64,000 nt of DNA, from positions 18,435,752 through 18,499,751 of the forward strand of contig CM041548.1 of NCBI GenBank assembly GCA_023238725.1, written 5' to 3'. The stretch comes from Scortum barcoo (lineage: Eukaryota > Chordata > Actinopteri > Centrarchiformes > Terapontidae). The notes beneath the pieces were generated by a model. It was not told the DNA's origin. It ran no database searches and saw only the letters and a program-made list of their open reading frames with translations. Below, one piece after another: positions 11,520 to 21,540 of the stretch (within the stretch, counting starts at the first letter, position 1; each line of letters begins with the position of its first letter). Position numbers and translations under genes: made by a program.

Positions 11520-11840
11520 TAAACCCAGCCCCCTTTCATCTTAGCATGTTGAACGAACTGAAAAAGCACACCTCAAATAAATAAAGTTATTTCTTATCAT
11601 GCTGATGTTTGTTCAAGTGTTTGTTTTTCTGATAAGTTTGGTTGACGTTTCATAAATGGGGGACGAAAGACGGGATGGTGGCGTGTGGGCAGAAAATGTG
11701 TGCAGTTGATAAAAATTGCAACGTGGAAGGACACAATAGTAGCACACTGGGATCATATTAACCCATGCATTAGTTTTTAGGTCCAATATCATAAGATTAT
11801 ATTTTAGATTGCGTAAGAAAAAGTGCCAAAACATCTGGAT

Positions 11841-11854
11841 CGCCCCCTGGTGGC
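11841..11854 (-). promoter_or_regulatory. CTCF-like core motif, copy 2
   Basis: This is identical to copy 1 over 14 bases (GCCACCAGGGGGCG on the minus strand) and in the same orientation, about 600 bp further from the promoter, in unit 2 of the triplication. Preservation of the exact core in units that otherwise differ at many positions is compatible with constraint, but the sample is only two units. Confidence 0.5.
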
Positions 11855-12686
11855 TGGTTGCAGTACAGCTCATAAGCCCCGCCCCCTTTCATGTTAGCTT
11901 GTTGAACAAACTGAAAAAGCACACCTCAAATAAATAAAGTATTTCTTATCATGCTGATGTTTGTTCAAGTGTTTGTTTTTCTGATAAGTTTGGTTGACGT
12001 TGTTTCATAAAGACGGGATGGTGGCGTGTGCGCTGACGCTTCATGAATGGGGGATGAAAGACTGTATGGTGGCACGTGCGCAGAAAATGTGTGCAGTCAA
12101 ATAAAAATTGCATAATTGTGAATGTAATTGTGGTACATTTGGGTCGATAGTGCACTAAAAGTTTTCGGTGCTAGCAGATGGGACTAACTAAAAAAATGCA
12201 TGTCAAATAAATAAGTGTGTCATTTTAGGTTGTTCTTATCATGCTAATGTTTATTTTTTGATGAGCTTGATTAAAAGTACTTATTTAAAAGAAATGGGGG
12301 GAAACATCATGATTGACAGCTGTTAGGAAATGTGACAGTTACTAATTATTTATTACTGATCAAGTTGGTAGGAAAACTTTTGCTTTAACTTCAACTTTAT
12401 TTTAGAAGAATGCATTGTTTGGTCTCTTTATTGATAAATTGTTTTCATTGTAAGAAAAAAATGCACCAAACAATGAAGCTTTAAAATGAAAAAAAGGAAA
12501 AAAGATATATCGATATCAAGCCATAACTCCAATATTAATCATCTTCATCAACACACGACTATTTTTACACACCCCTGTTTTTTAGACTGGCTAAAAATAA
12601 ACTCTTTCAGCTAATGTGTAAAGGTTTAATTAAACCTGAATCTGAGAGTTTGCTCGCTGTCTGTTGAGCAGCAGCCAAACAATGTG

Positions 12687-12699
12687 GTTGCTTAGCAAC
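12687..12699 (+). promoter_or_regulatory. RFX X-box-like motif
   Basis: GTTGCTTAGCAAC consists of two 6-bp inverted half sites around one base and matches the RFX X-box consensus very closely. It lies about 2 kb upstream of the tmem170b start codon, just beyond the triplication. A second, weaker X-box-like site is at 12917-12931. Confidence 0.45.
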
Positions 12700-12916
12700 A
12701 GCAACAACCTTTACAACCTTTTTTTTTTAAATTTTATCATTATATTCCCATTTTAAAGCTTTATTGTTCAGCACGGAGGCTATCTCTATATTTATTTATT
12801 TTTTTATTTCCACACAAATCACTCATCAATATATCTGTAATGTTTATTTTATGTTTATTGATTTGAAAAAAAAAAAAATCAATGTCACCATCAAGGGCCA
12901 GCTGTACTACCGGGGC

Positions 12917-12931
12917 GTTGCCCATGACAAC
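12917..12931 (+). promoter_or_regulatory. Second X-box-like motif with CCAAT and CRE-like sites
   Basis: GTTGCCCATGACAAC has two X-box half sites with a 3-base spacer and one mismatch. About 30-50 bp to the right are an inverted CCAAT box (GATTGG, about 12960) and CACGTCAC (about 12973), all in a short GC-rich island (12893-12995) amid very AT-rich DNA. This spacing of X, CCAAT and CRE-like sites is promoter-like, but no gene can be attached to it. Confidence 0.35.
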
Positions 12932-13104
12932 GGCTGGATGCAGGAGCTCTCCTTGGTGCTGATTGGCTGCCGCCACGTCACCCCAAAACGCCTGATATAA
13001 TAATAAATAATGAGACAGGATGGATGTGAGCAGCACACAAAGGGATGGGGAGTCTCAGTGGCAGGTTTGGCAGAAAAAGAAAATACAGAACATGACTCAC
13101 CAAA

Positions 13105-13385
13105 ACTGTAATAGAGTAATCAGAATCAGGATAAACAGATTCTCACATATGAGGAATTCCTCTTTATATGTTGGTGCAAAAATACAAAAATAGTGTAAAA
13201 ATATAAGAAAGGGGCAAAGTGCAAGTCAAGAGTAAAATTAAATCTAAAATAAACAATATATAAAGTCAACAGTGGTGGAAAAATTATCATAAAAATAAAG
13301 ATATGTACAATTTTACTCTTATTTGAATTAAATAACTGTACAGAATATGCAGGAATGGGCACAAATGTTTCCATGGATGTGCAAA
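13105..13385 (+). repeat. Interspersed repeat of 'AGAATCAG...ACATA.GAGGAATT' type
   Basis: It contains ATCAGAATCAGGATAAACAG, CACATATGAGGAATTCC, and then an AT-rich stretch of GTGCAAAAATAC/AAAAATAGTG words. This resembles a widespread fish repeat that opens with AGAATCAGAATCA.TTTATTG. A related, differently decayed copy is at 35868-36110. The class is not certain; a LINE-derived origin is plausible. Confidence 0.4.
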
Positions 13386-15499
13386 CATACTGAGTTTAAA
13401 GAATATTGAGTAAATGTCATTAAATGTAGAACAAATACGATCTTTTAAGCTACACAGCAAACCTCAAGACAAACAGTGAGAAATGCATCCCTCTGTCAGC
13501 CCCAGTAGGATTAAGTCAGAATCTGAGGATGGATGAAAGCTATTTTAAATAGTGTGAAGCTTTACACTTGTCTGACATCTTATTCTCACATGGTTGAGCG
13601 TCAGAAAAGAAGACGTCGGGAGGGAACCTGAGAGTTATGCAGACACAGGATGTTCTGGTACATTTCTCAGAGGAGCGCAGTATTTTAAGAAATGTCCCAG
13701 TTCAGAGGTATGAGGGTGAGGAAATGTCTGACATTTGACATCTTTTAAATCTGTAGAATTATCTGCAAATGCAAAGGTTAATAGATCAGGTTTTAATAGG
13801 CTGCTGGATCATGAGGGAGTTCACGCACATTTCCCTGTTGCAGTAAGTCATCTAGGAAAAACATTTTGTGGTGTAATTTATCAATAAGCTGCGGTATTGT
13901 TACAGGAGGGTTAAAGTGACTTTTCCTCCTTAATTAGAAATTCTGTACTTTTTAATCTATTTTTCTTCTATGCCAGGCAGCTTTTGTCTTCTATTCATTT
14001 CTGTTTTCAGCAGACTTCAGCAAAAAAGTTCAAGTTGTGTAATTCACCACAGCAACAAAAAATCTGCTTTAAGTTTTAGCTGGGTTGTATTTGCATGATT
14101 TAAACTGTGACTGATTACACAACTCAAGCATGTCTGCTAATTTATTTCATGCTATTTACAGATGGATTACAAGATAAGAAAACATGAGGTGAAAAAAACA
14201 TGAAGTGGCTTGTAGAGAGGATGGTGGAGAACACTGTCCCACACGATGGTTAAAAATCTTACATAGATGTGAAACTGGGTTGAGATCTGATGACTGAGAG
14301 GGAAGCATTTTATTGCATCTGTGTTTGATCCTTTAATTTGTCCTGCATCTGTTTGAGAAAATTCAAAATAACTGATGTTTGTAAAGGTATAAGCTTACAT
14401 TTTAAAACAACATAAAGGCTGTCAGAACGGTTAACCGTGATTTAATGTATGTGAGATTTGCGTTAAATGGGTTAAAACACATAAAACCGCTGGTGTAATC
14501 CTTTAAGTACAAAACAATCCTGTGTAAATGCTATTTCTCTAATGTAAGAGGATTACTTAAACTGAAGAACTGCACAATTTCTATATTGGCGTTTCACCTG
14601 TATATGTGCAGGTTTACACACTGGGGCAACAATAATTGGTGTCGTGCCTTGCAGACATCCTATTTCATCACAACTTTTGCTTAACATCCTCTTTCTCTGC
14701 CCTGAGGGATCGAAGGAGACAAACTATTCTGAGGAAAAAGTTCAAGTGGGATATTAAAGCAAGACTAAAAAAATGGTGCAGGTTTTTCCTTTAAACCTGA
14801 AAGCAGTGATGTTACTTTACAATGTAAAGAAACCAAGGAAAACAGAGCATTATACTGTAACTCCTGCTTAGTTTTTCCAGTAACATGGATTTACATACGT
14901 TATTCTCTGGAAGCACAACAAAAGAAAAGAGATGTGCTGGCTCATAGTACCAGCTGGTCTTTGGAGGAACAGGCAGGCAAGACAGCAAAGAGTCAATGGA
15001 GTCAATGTTGGTTTACAAAGCAAATGTCAACCTTTGTTTCCTGTAAAAGCCTGACTTTTTAAACAGAATCCACCACCAATGCACACCATGAGCTTCTTTA
15101 GAAAGCCTTTACAGCAGAGAGAAACCCTCTGTGTGTTAGCATCATTTTAAACGGTCGCATGAACGGATCAAAGGTCGTCAACTTCAGATTGCTGTCATTA
15201 AGTTACAAAGATTCATTAGGGCTGTCGTGCGCGATGTCTGGTCATAAAACCTTTTTACATTAAAAGTTTATGAGGCGTATCAGGAAGTTAAACACCAGCC
15301 ATATGTACAGGTCTGCACCAAGGTGTCAAAATAAAGAAGAAGCTTCGCCTCAGTGGAGCTCATCTGAAAATTTTAATGTTTCTTGCCTCAGTTTAAAACA
15401 TAATTCTTGACCTCAAGGTAGCTGTTCTCAGGCTTTTAATCGACCTCTCTTCACTGAATTGATATTAACTTTCTTTTATCTGTTTTTAAAGCACTGTTT

Positions 15500-15895
15500 G
15501 TGGACTAGCACCAGATTCATCCCCCGTTCCACCCCCCTCAGATCCAGTGACCGATCGCAGCTCTTCATTCGGCCCCCAGTTAAAATCCGGATGTGACTGA
15601 GCATCTTCAGTTGTCGTCTCTAAATTGTGAAATAATCTGCCATCAACTATCTGATCTTTCCCCTCCGTTCCACTGATTTCTCTTTGTCCTCCAAACTATC
15701 ATGACGAAGACCACACTGTTTATGTGTGCTGTTTGTCTTATGATTTTACCAAGATATTCCCTGCTTATGTCCTTTTATTTTTGTGTGTGTTTTTATTTGA
15801 CCACTCCTGTATTTATAGTTGGTTTTAATCCCTCTGTAAGGCACTTTGGTCAACATTTGTTGTCTTTAAATGTGCTCTATAAATGAATTGACTTG
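15500..15895 (+). mobile_element. LINE ORF2 C-terminal and 3'-end fossil
   Basis: At 15607-15654 one frame reads SVVVSKL-stop-NNLPSTI-stop. This is recognisable as the '..AP.LWN.LP..I' motif near the end of fish L2/Rex-like LINE ORF2, with the Trp codon turned into TGA. Upstream, RSSDRSQL-like codons (about 15540-15570) fit the preceding conserved segment. The element ends GTAAGGCACTTTGGTCAAC...GTGCTCTATAAATGAATTGACTTGAC, a typical LINE/SINE terminus. It is dead and 5'-truncated. Confidence 0.65.
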
Positions 15896-17950
15896 ACAGC
15901 ATACGATCTTCAGCAGATATTGTTGGAAATAGATGATGATTTGCCTTTTTTTCTCTGAGAACACGTTGGCTTAAAAGTTTAGTTTCAAACCTATAGATAC
16001 GTTATTTATTCATTTTATATATTGTATTATAAAGTTCTTTCAAAGCTCATAGCTTGCTGAACATGATTTGTATATGTTAACAGGTAAAAATAAGGCTGAG
16101 CCACAAAGAATATTTTAGTGGGTTTTGTTTTTAATTTGTTGTTTGATTGGAGGCAAAGAGAAAAATTCACTAAAGTCAAGAAAAACAGTCATATTTACAT
16201 TGTGACTGACTCTCTGTATCAAATCGTAACCCCCTGCAGCCTCTCTGATGTACTAATGTTTCATTATTCATTATATTTTACAGGGGACCTTGTTCTTCGC
16301 TTGGTCCTGTCAAGCTGACGCGGAGGGTCAGTGGGGTAAAACGAACCGCGCCGAGAGAGGTGGAGCGACGTGGGTGGCGGAGATGAAGGAGCGGACACAT
16401 CAGTGGTCACGGCAGTGGGATGAAAGAGTCCTTTGACTCCCCCACGAGCTCGCTGCATCTTTGAATCGATGTGAACTCTCTCTGCGCGCGGAGCCGAGAA
16501 CAAAAAACGTATTTACTTTGGAGTCTTTTAGCATAAGCGCCCGATGATAACCACAAATTCGAGCTGTGAAGTTTTATCTTTTTCTTTATCCCCAAGAGAC
16601 TCCAGATTTGTTTATCGAAGGAGAAGTTATTAACATATCAAATGCAGTCTTGGAGATTTAATGAACCCCTTGCTGAATGATTAAAATAAAAAATTAGGTC
16701 AAAACATAATTAATGATCCTTTAATGTTGTGTAAAATCTCTTTTAGAAAACCTGCTTTGATCAATGAGATGATTCCTTCAGTTGGCCAGTAGGTGGGTTC
16801 CTTCTCCCATTTTTCTAACATCTCCTCGCCTGTAGTTTTCCATGACAGAGCGTTTCCAACCATCGAGTCCATGTTTACATATCTGCAGCAGAAAACAACA
16901 AAAGGTTAGTGTGTCAGAAGGTGATTAAAATGATAATGTCTGACTTCTTTGAGCTCGGCTCTGTGACACAGTTTTGGTATGTGACTCTTGACTCCCCGCT
17001 TCTGTCAGTATCTCCGCGTGCGTGTCAGCGACCGAAAGGCCTCGCCACATCTGTCACTGCACACTTTTGAACTGTTTTTTCTGAAAAGCAAGGAGTAATC
17101 TGCAAAGGCAAATGAAATGAATCCCCTTTTCCCGTGATGGGGGCACTTGACAAATGTTTTTGTCTCGGATGGGGGATTTTTGGGGGCAACATGAGACGTC
17201 ACTGTATCCCGGACAGATTCACGCTGGCATTGTGCTCGCCAACAGAGTCCGCCCGAGGTTCAGTATGGACCTGGGGCATTTTGGACTTATTATCTGAAGT
17301 TTTTTTTTTTTTATCTCACGTATATTGAGCCTATTGTGTTCATCTTTGCCTCGGTGTAACTGAAACTACAGGCTAATATACCCCCCCCCCCCTTTTCATC
17401 TACCTATTCATCTGCAGTTGCTGTGGTCTCTCTCTCATTCTTCTTCTCAGCATGTTTTTTTTCTTTCTCTTTCTCTTTTTTTTCTGCCCCCCTCAGGCAG
17501 ATGGCATTGACATAATAACAAAGCCCCCTCATCTGGCTAACATCCCCATCATAGTGAGGACATTAACTGGAACCAACTGGCTGTGATGACTCAAGGTACT
17601 ACTGCCTTACTGTTACACTAAGACACACAGTCACTCTCTCATGTATGCTCCTCCTGGTCTATCTTTGGACGACCATCTTTTTTTTATTCATAGAAACCAA
17701 GGGGACAAGTTTGCAAACAGAAAAACAAACAGCCTACTAATTTCTAAAACTTAAGTTCTTTTAAGTGTAATTTTTTCTCTTTTTATGGACAGTTTTTCTT
17801 TGTTAAGCTGTGCTGCAGGGATACAAACAGTGAATTTTGTCTAACTCAGACAACTGAAGTCTCATATTAACTTCAGATAAACTTTAGAGTACATCTTAAC
17901 GCTGTTTAAATGTTCAAATAGACACCTGATTGTTGTTTAAAGACAAACTT
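15896..17950. other. Intergenic DNA, 15.9-18.0 kb
   Basis: No gene is recognisable. A small CpG-richer patch lies at about 16310-16500. Simple tracts include a T run at 17302-17313, a C run at 17382-17394 and a pyrimidine tract at 17430-17500. The rest looks unique. Confidence 0.5.
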
Positions 17951-18275
17951 TAAGTGTGAGTGATAATTTCAAACACCTTGCAAGTGGTTCTTGTCATTTT
18001 GACAAAGTGATGTAAACCAGAAAATAAAAGTCCAAATACTTTCTATAAAAAGGGGCATTAAATGCACCTTCTTTGCAGTGACATCTGTATAATCACTAAA
18101 TCTCAGTCTGTCATCAGACACAGCTCCCAAGTATTTGTAGGTCTGGAGGATTTCAACACTTCCCCCCATGAAAAGCAGCTGGATGACTGTGTGTGTGTTT
18201 TTGGTGAAACCATCAGTTCTCTAGTTTTGGATTTGCTGCACCAGTGCACAAATTCTTCCATCGTGGGTCCCTGTG
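17950..18275 (-). pseudogene. Non-LTR retrotransposon reverse-transcriptase fragment
   Basis: On the minus strand, one frame (from about 18258) reads EEFVHWCSKSKTREL, matching the 'FV.WC....LELN..KTKE' segment. A second frame (18169-17969) continues with VEILQTYKYLGAVSDDRLRF and then FIESIWTF...SLCQNDKNHL, matching the 'Y.YLG...DD.L' thumb region and the following 'FIESILTFS' segment of fish LINE ORF2. The two frames overlap through a frameshift and the second has degenerate stretches, so it is a dead internal fragment. Family assignment (L2/Rex-like versus related clades) cannot be settled by eye. Confidence 0.75.
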
Positions 18276-19479
18276 ATTGAACTGACTGACATAAAAACGC
18301 CGATGTTTGCAACATCAACCGTACGATCTGCAAAAGTTTGAAATAAAAACTCTTTTGTTCGCTGCAGCGCTGGTAGACAAGGCGAAAGTCAAACAGAGTT
18401 CACGAGGACAGGCGCTCCGATTCCCTTTGTAGTGAGAACAAGGAATTCCCAGAGACTCACATGTGGGGTTATTGTAGCTCACCTTTGATGGCTCTCTGAA
18501 GGCAGGTGTTCACAATCGCAGTTTAAACACCGGCTCCGTTTGAAGTGGCACGAGTTATACCGGGGGAACGAATGAGGGTTTGATCTCTTCTTTTGGCTCT
18601 ACATGAAAATAGCCGCACCTGAGAGGCCCCGGCGCTTGACCACAACCAACGGCTACACCTGCATCTGACAAAATCTGCCCCCTGGATGTCTCGATCTTTT
18701 CTGAATTTCATCCTCCTTTATCTCCCTGTGAAAACCTTTTATATGTTGTCCTGCTCATTTCTTATTTTTATCCTTCAGACAAAATACCCCCCTTCGAGAT
18801 ATTTTTGTTTTCAGCTCCTTTTGTATTCTGGGAAATGACAACGAAATGACACAAATGATTAACAGCCACGTGTTAGACTTTAATTTATTGCAGCAAGTGG
18901 TACAACTCGGGGTTTATGTGATTAGAGGGATCTTGTCCCTTTGAAGGGGTACATCAAAAAAGTGTTGAGTGACCACCGATGCCGCTGTTCAACTGTGGGA
19001 AACCCGGACTGAGATCCATATTGCTTCAGGCGATGTAATTCCGATGAAAGACGAGCAGATCTTTACTGCCGGCTCGAGATGTTTAGCTAAGGCTCAAGAC
19101 TGGAGCAGTGTGGGTGAGTCATTACAGGGGACGAGCTGCTTCATGTTCCTGCACGTGGGAGGATCTGGTCTTTCATTGAGGGAACCTTCTCCCCCGGGGC
19201 ACAGATTTTCTGTTTTCGTCAATGTCAAAACAGCGAGTTAATCATCACTGCAGCAGTTGTAATTGTACTTGTCTTCATTATTAACATTTTACTTTGATGA
19301 GTTTTTATTGCAGAGAAATAGAAACACCACATCGTATTGTTGTGGTGGCAAGAAGAGGAAAAGTGTTTGAGTTGTGAGTTAAAAACAGATAAAATAACAC
19401 TGACAGGAGGCCAAAAACTGAACATTTAAAATATATTCAAAACAAGTCTGTTCATTTAAAGTGTGTAGTTACAGGTGTT
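18276..19479. other. Intergenic unique DNA, 18.3-19.5 kb
   Basis: The sequence is unique-looking and CpG-richer at 18360-18680, with TCF/LEF-like CCTTTGAT (about 18483-18490), CCCTTTGT (18423-18430) and E-boxes (CAGGTG near 18506, CACCTG near 18615). It has no exon-like open frame with splice sites that I trust. A regulatory role is possible but unproven. Confidence 0.35.
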
Positions 19480-20095
19480 TTAATAGCAGCATGTGAGAAA
19501 TATATGAAAACAACACAACTACAAATATGCTGAGTTAAATGCTGACAATGAAAACCTGCTGATGTTTAGCAGGTCTATAATATTTCGATGTTCACCTTCT
19601 TAGTTTAGCATGTTAGCAGGCTATTATTTGCTAAATTAGTGCTTAACACAAGTACAGAAGTAGTACAAAAGTACAGACAAGGCTGATGGGAATGTCATAA
19701 ATCAAAGTACAAAGTAAAATTTTTATCTGATACTCGACAAAAAAAGAGTTGTCCTAAAGAGGAAATAAAAGGAGGAGCTGTTCCAGGAGTTGTTGAGTCA
19801 TTTCACTAAAAAACAAAAATGTAGGCCTAAAGTGAAAGTCAGGGAGGCACAAAAGTCATTCAGACATTAATGTAAAAAAAAAAGTTTTATCAAACTTCTT
19901 CTTGAGGCATTTCATTAAAAAAAGATGGTGGCGCTAATGGAAAAGTTCTAGCATCGCCAAAGTCAGTCGGATTCGTCCTCTGGAGAACAAAATACAAAAT
20001 ATTATGGCAGTTCATCCAGTGGTTGTTGAGATATTTCTGTCTGGATGTCTGGACTAAAGTGGTGGACGGACTGAAGTACAGTATGTAAAGTAGAG
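19480..20095 (+). repeat. 'GTTGAGATATTTC' interspersed family, plus copy
   Basis: Landmarks in order are TAGCATGTTAGCAGGC (about 19607), GCTGATGGGAATGTCAT (19683), GATGGTGGCGCTA (19924), a CATCGCCAAAGTCAG-like word (19951), TTCGTCCTCTGGAGAACA (19972), TTCATCCAGTGGTTGTTGAG (20011) and GTCTGGACTAAAGTGGTGGA (20047). This is a very common percomorph repeat of several hundred bases. Reverse-oriented copies are at 38618-38785 and 51543-51845. I cannot tell its transposition mechanism from these copies. Confidence 0.7.
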
Positions 20096-21235
20096 TCACT
20101 GAGTCTTCGTACATGCCACAAATTAAGAAAAAAATAACAAATATACAAAAAAATGACCTATATACCGTCAAAAACAGAGCTACAACAAAGGCAGCGTGGT
20201 CCGTTTCTGCAGTGCAGCGAGCGTATTCATACGAGAAACAGCCAAAATCTGAAACTTCACTTATTCCAGCTTAACTCTCCCCCAGAGGCCTGTATCCATC
20301 CCGGGGTCACTATAACTTGTCTGGAAAGAGGAGGGGGGGAAAAAAGGAAAGGGACGGGTGCCAGCTGTATGCGGGTGATGCAGACAAGCTTAACACCAAA
20401 CTTTCCAGAAGCATAAATGTTCCCGGCACGTTTCGAGTCAGTCGAGCAGCCAAAACCATCCAAGTCCCAACAGGCCTATCAACGTCTGGGATCTGGCCTT
20501 ACAGATCCTTCTGTGGGAGGGAGAGCACAATGACCCATATACAACCGCTGCGTAGATTACACTCTATCAGGATACCGGGCTGTTTCCATCACAGTTCCTT
20601 TTTTTGTAGGTAAACTATGAAATGCGGCGGACTGTGTCGGTTAAACAGCGGCGCTACTCGGCGCTCGACAAACGACTGTGAGGCATTTATGGTTTCCGCT
20701 AATTAGACGTCTAGTGTTTGCGACAAAAGAGCTCTTGAATTACCTGCAAAGACTTCTACCGAGATAAGATCACTTCTGTTTTTGTTGTACGGCTTGAGGA
20801 GAGAAGATGGGAGCGATTTAGACGACAGTACTCAGCAGCGCCCGTATCAGCGGCTGAGAATGTGTCAGAGCTTTATCGAGTAGACGGACTCAGTGGGCAG
20901 CAGACAAATAAAGATGCTGATGAGCTCCCTTTGTGCCCGAAAAAGACTGACATTTTATCACAAAGCTCTTTTTTTAATGTGTTTTACTCATTTTAGTGGT
21001 TTGACAAATAGTCTTTTGCAAATGACCACAAGAGTCACTTATTTTGTTATTTAAATAGTCTTTGTTGGTGTACTCCCCCTAGATTTAACCAGTGTTTTTT
21101 CTATGTTTAATAATGACAGAGTTGCTGTTTGCTGTTGAGTCGCTGCTGCCCAGTTTAAATATTGTTTTGTCATTACATGTAAGCAGGAACAAATAGTTAT
21201 ACCTGTACTATACTATAGAGAGGAAACTAACGTAG
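20096..21235. other. Intergenic unique DNA, 20.1-21.2 kb
   Basis: The segment 20400-20950 is CpG-richer than average, without repeat words, and contains a TAATTA-type homeodomain core (CTAATTAG, about 20698) and several short palindromes. No gene is recognised. Confidence 0.35.
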
Positions 21236-21540
21236 CCTCCCTACATTGGCTACCATATTGATTTCAAAATTTTATTGTTGATCTTCAGGGCTTTACATGA
21301 CCAGGCCCCTGATTATGTTAAGGATGGACTGATGCGCTCTTAGACTATGATGGTGGCGTACTTGTCGTTGCCAGAGCTCGGCTGCTGACTAAGGTTTCTT
21401 CTTTGAACTTACTTTTTATCTCTGTGTGAATTTTATCTTGCTTCATTTTGTTGTTGCAGTTATTCATGTTTCATTAATGTTATTTTATTTGTGTGAAGCA
21501 CTTTATAACAGTAAGATAAGTTTTTAAGTTTTTTGTTGTT
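21236..21540 (+). mobile_element. LINE ORF2 C-terminal fossil
   Basis: LHWLP is encoded at 21241-21255 and, after a frameshift, DFKILLLIFRALHDQAPDY at 21260-21316. Together they are the 'LHWLPV..RI.FKILLL.FKALH..AP.Y' signature near the C-terminus of fish LINE ORF2 proteins. The element continues to a retroposon-like end, GTGTGAAGCACTTTATAACAG, near 21493. Frameshifts and stops show it is inactive. Confidence 0.75.

Larger units (their letters stand above)
11059..12270 (+). repeat. Local tandem triplication next to the tmem170b promoter
   Basis: Three diverged units follow each other. Unit 1 begins at TGACGTCGTTTCATGAATGG (11059) and runs to about 11640. Unit 2 runs from about 11641 to 11997. 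Unit 3 runs from about 11998 to 12270 and opens with an extra 38-bp partial copy. Shared landmarks in order are GACGGGATGGTGGCGTGTG, GCAGAAAATGTG, GCGTAAGAAAAAGTGCCA, ATCTGGATCGCCCCCTGGTG, CAGTACAGCTCATAA, GAAAAAGCACACCTCAAATA and CTTATCATGCTGATG. Unit 3 lacks the GCCCCCTGGTGGC block. Unit 1 carries a retroposon insertion. The units have no coding potential. Confidence 0.85.
12271..15499. other. Intergenic DNA between triplication and LINE remnant
   Basis: This stretch is AT-rich with no convincing exon. It holds the X-box region at 12687-12995, a run of A at 12866-12878, and a degenerate interspersed repeat at about 13105-13385. From 13386 to 15499 I see only unique-looking sequence with no clear repeat, motif cluster or open frame. 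Confidence 0.6.

Noticed and set aside
16310..16500. Small CpG cluster considered as a promoter.
   Set aside because: Too short for a CpG island, no exon with a donor follows on either strand, and no core promoter motif is visible.
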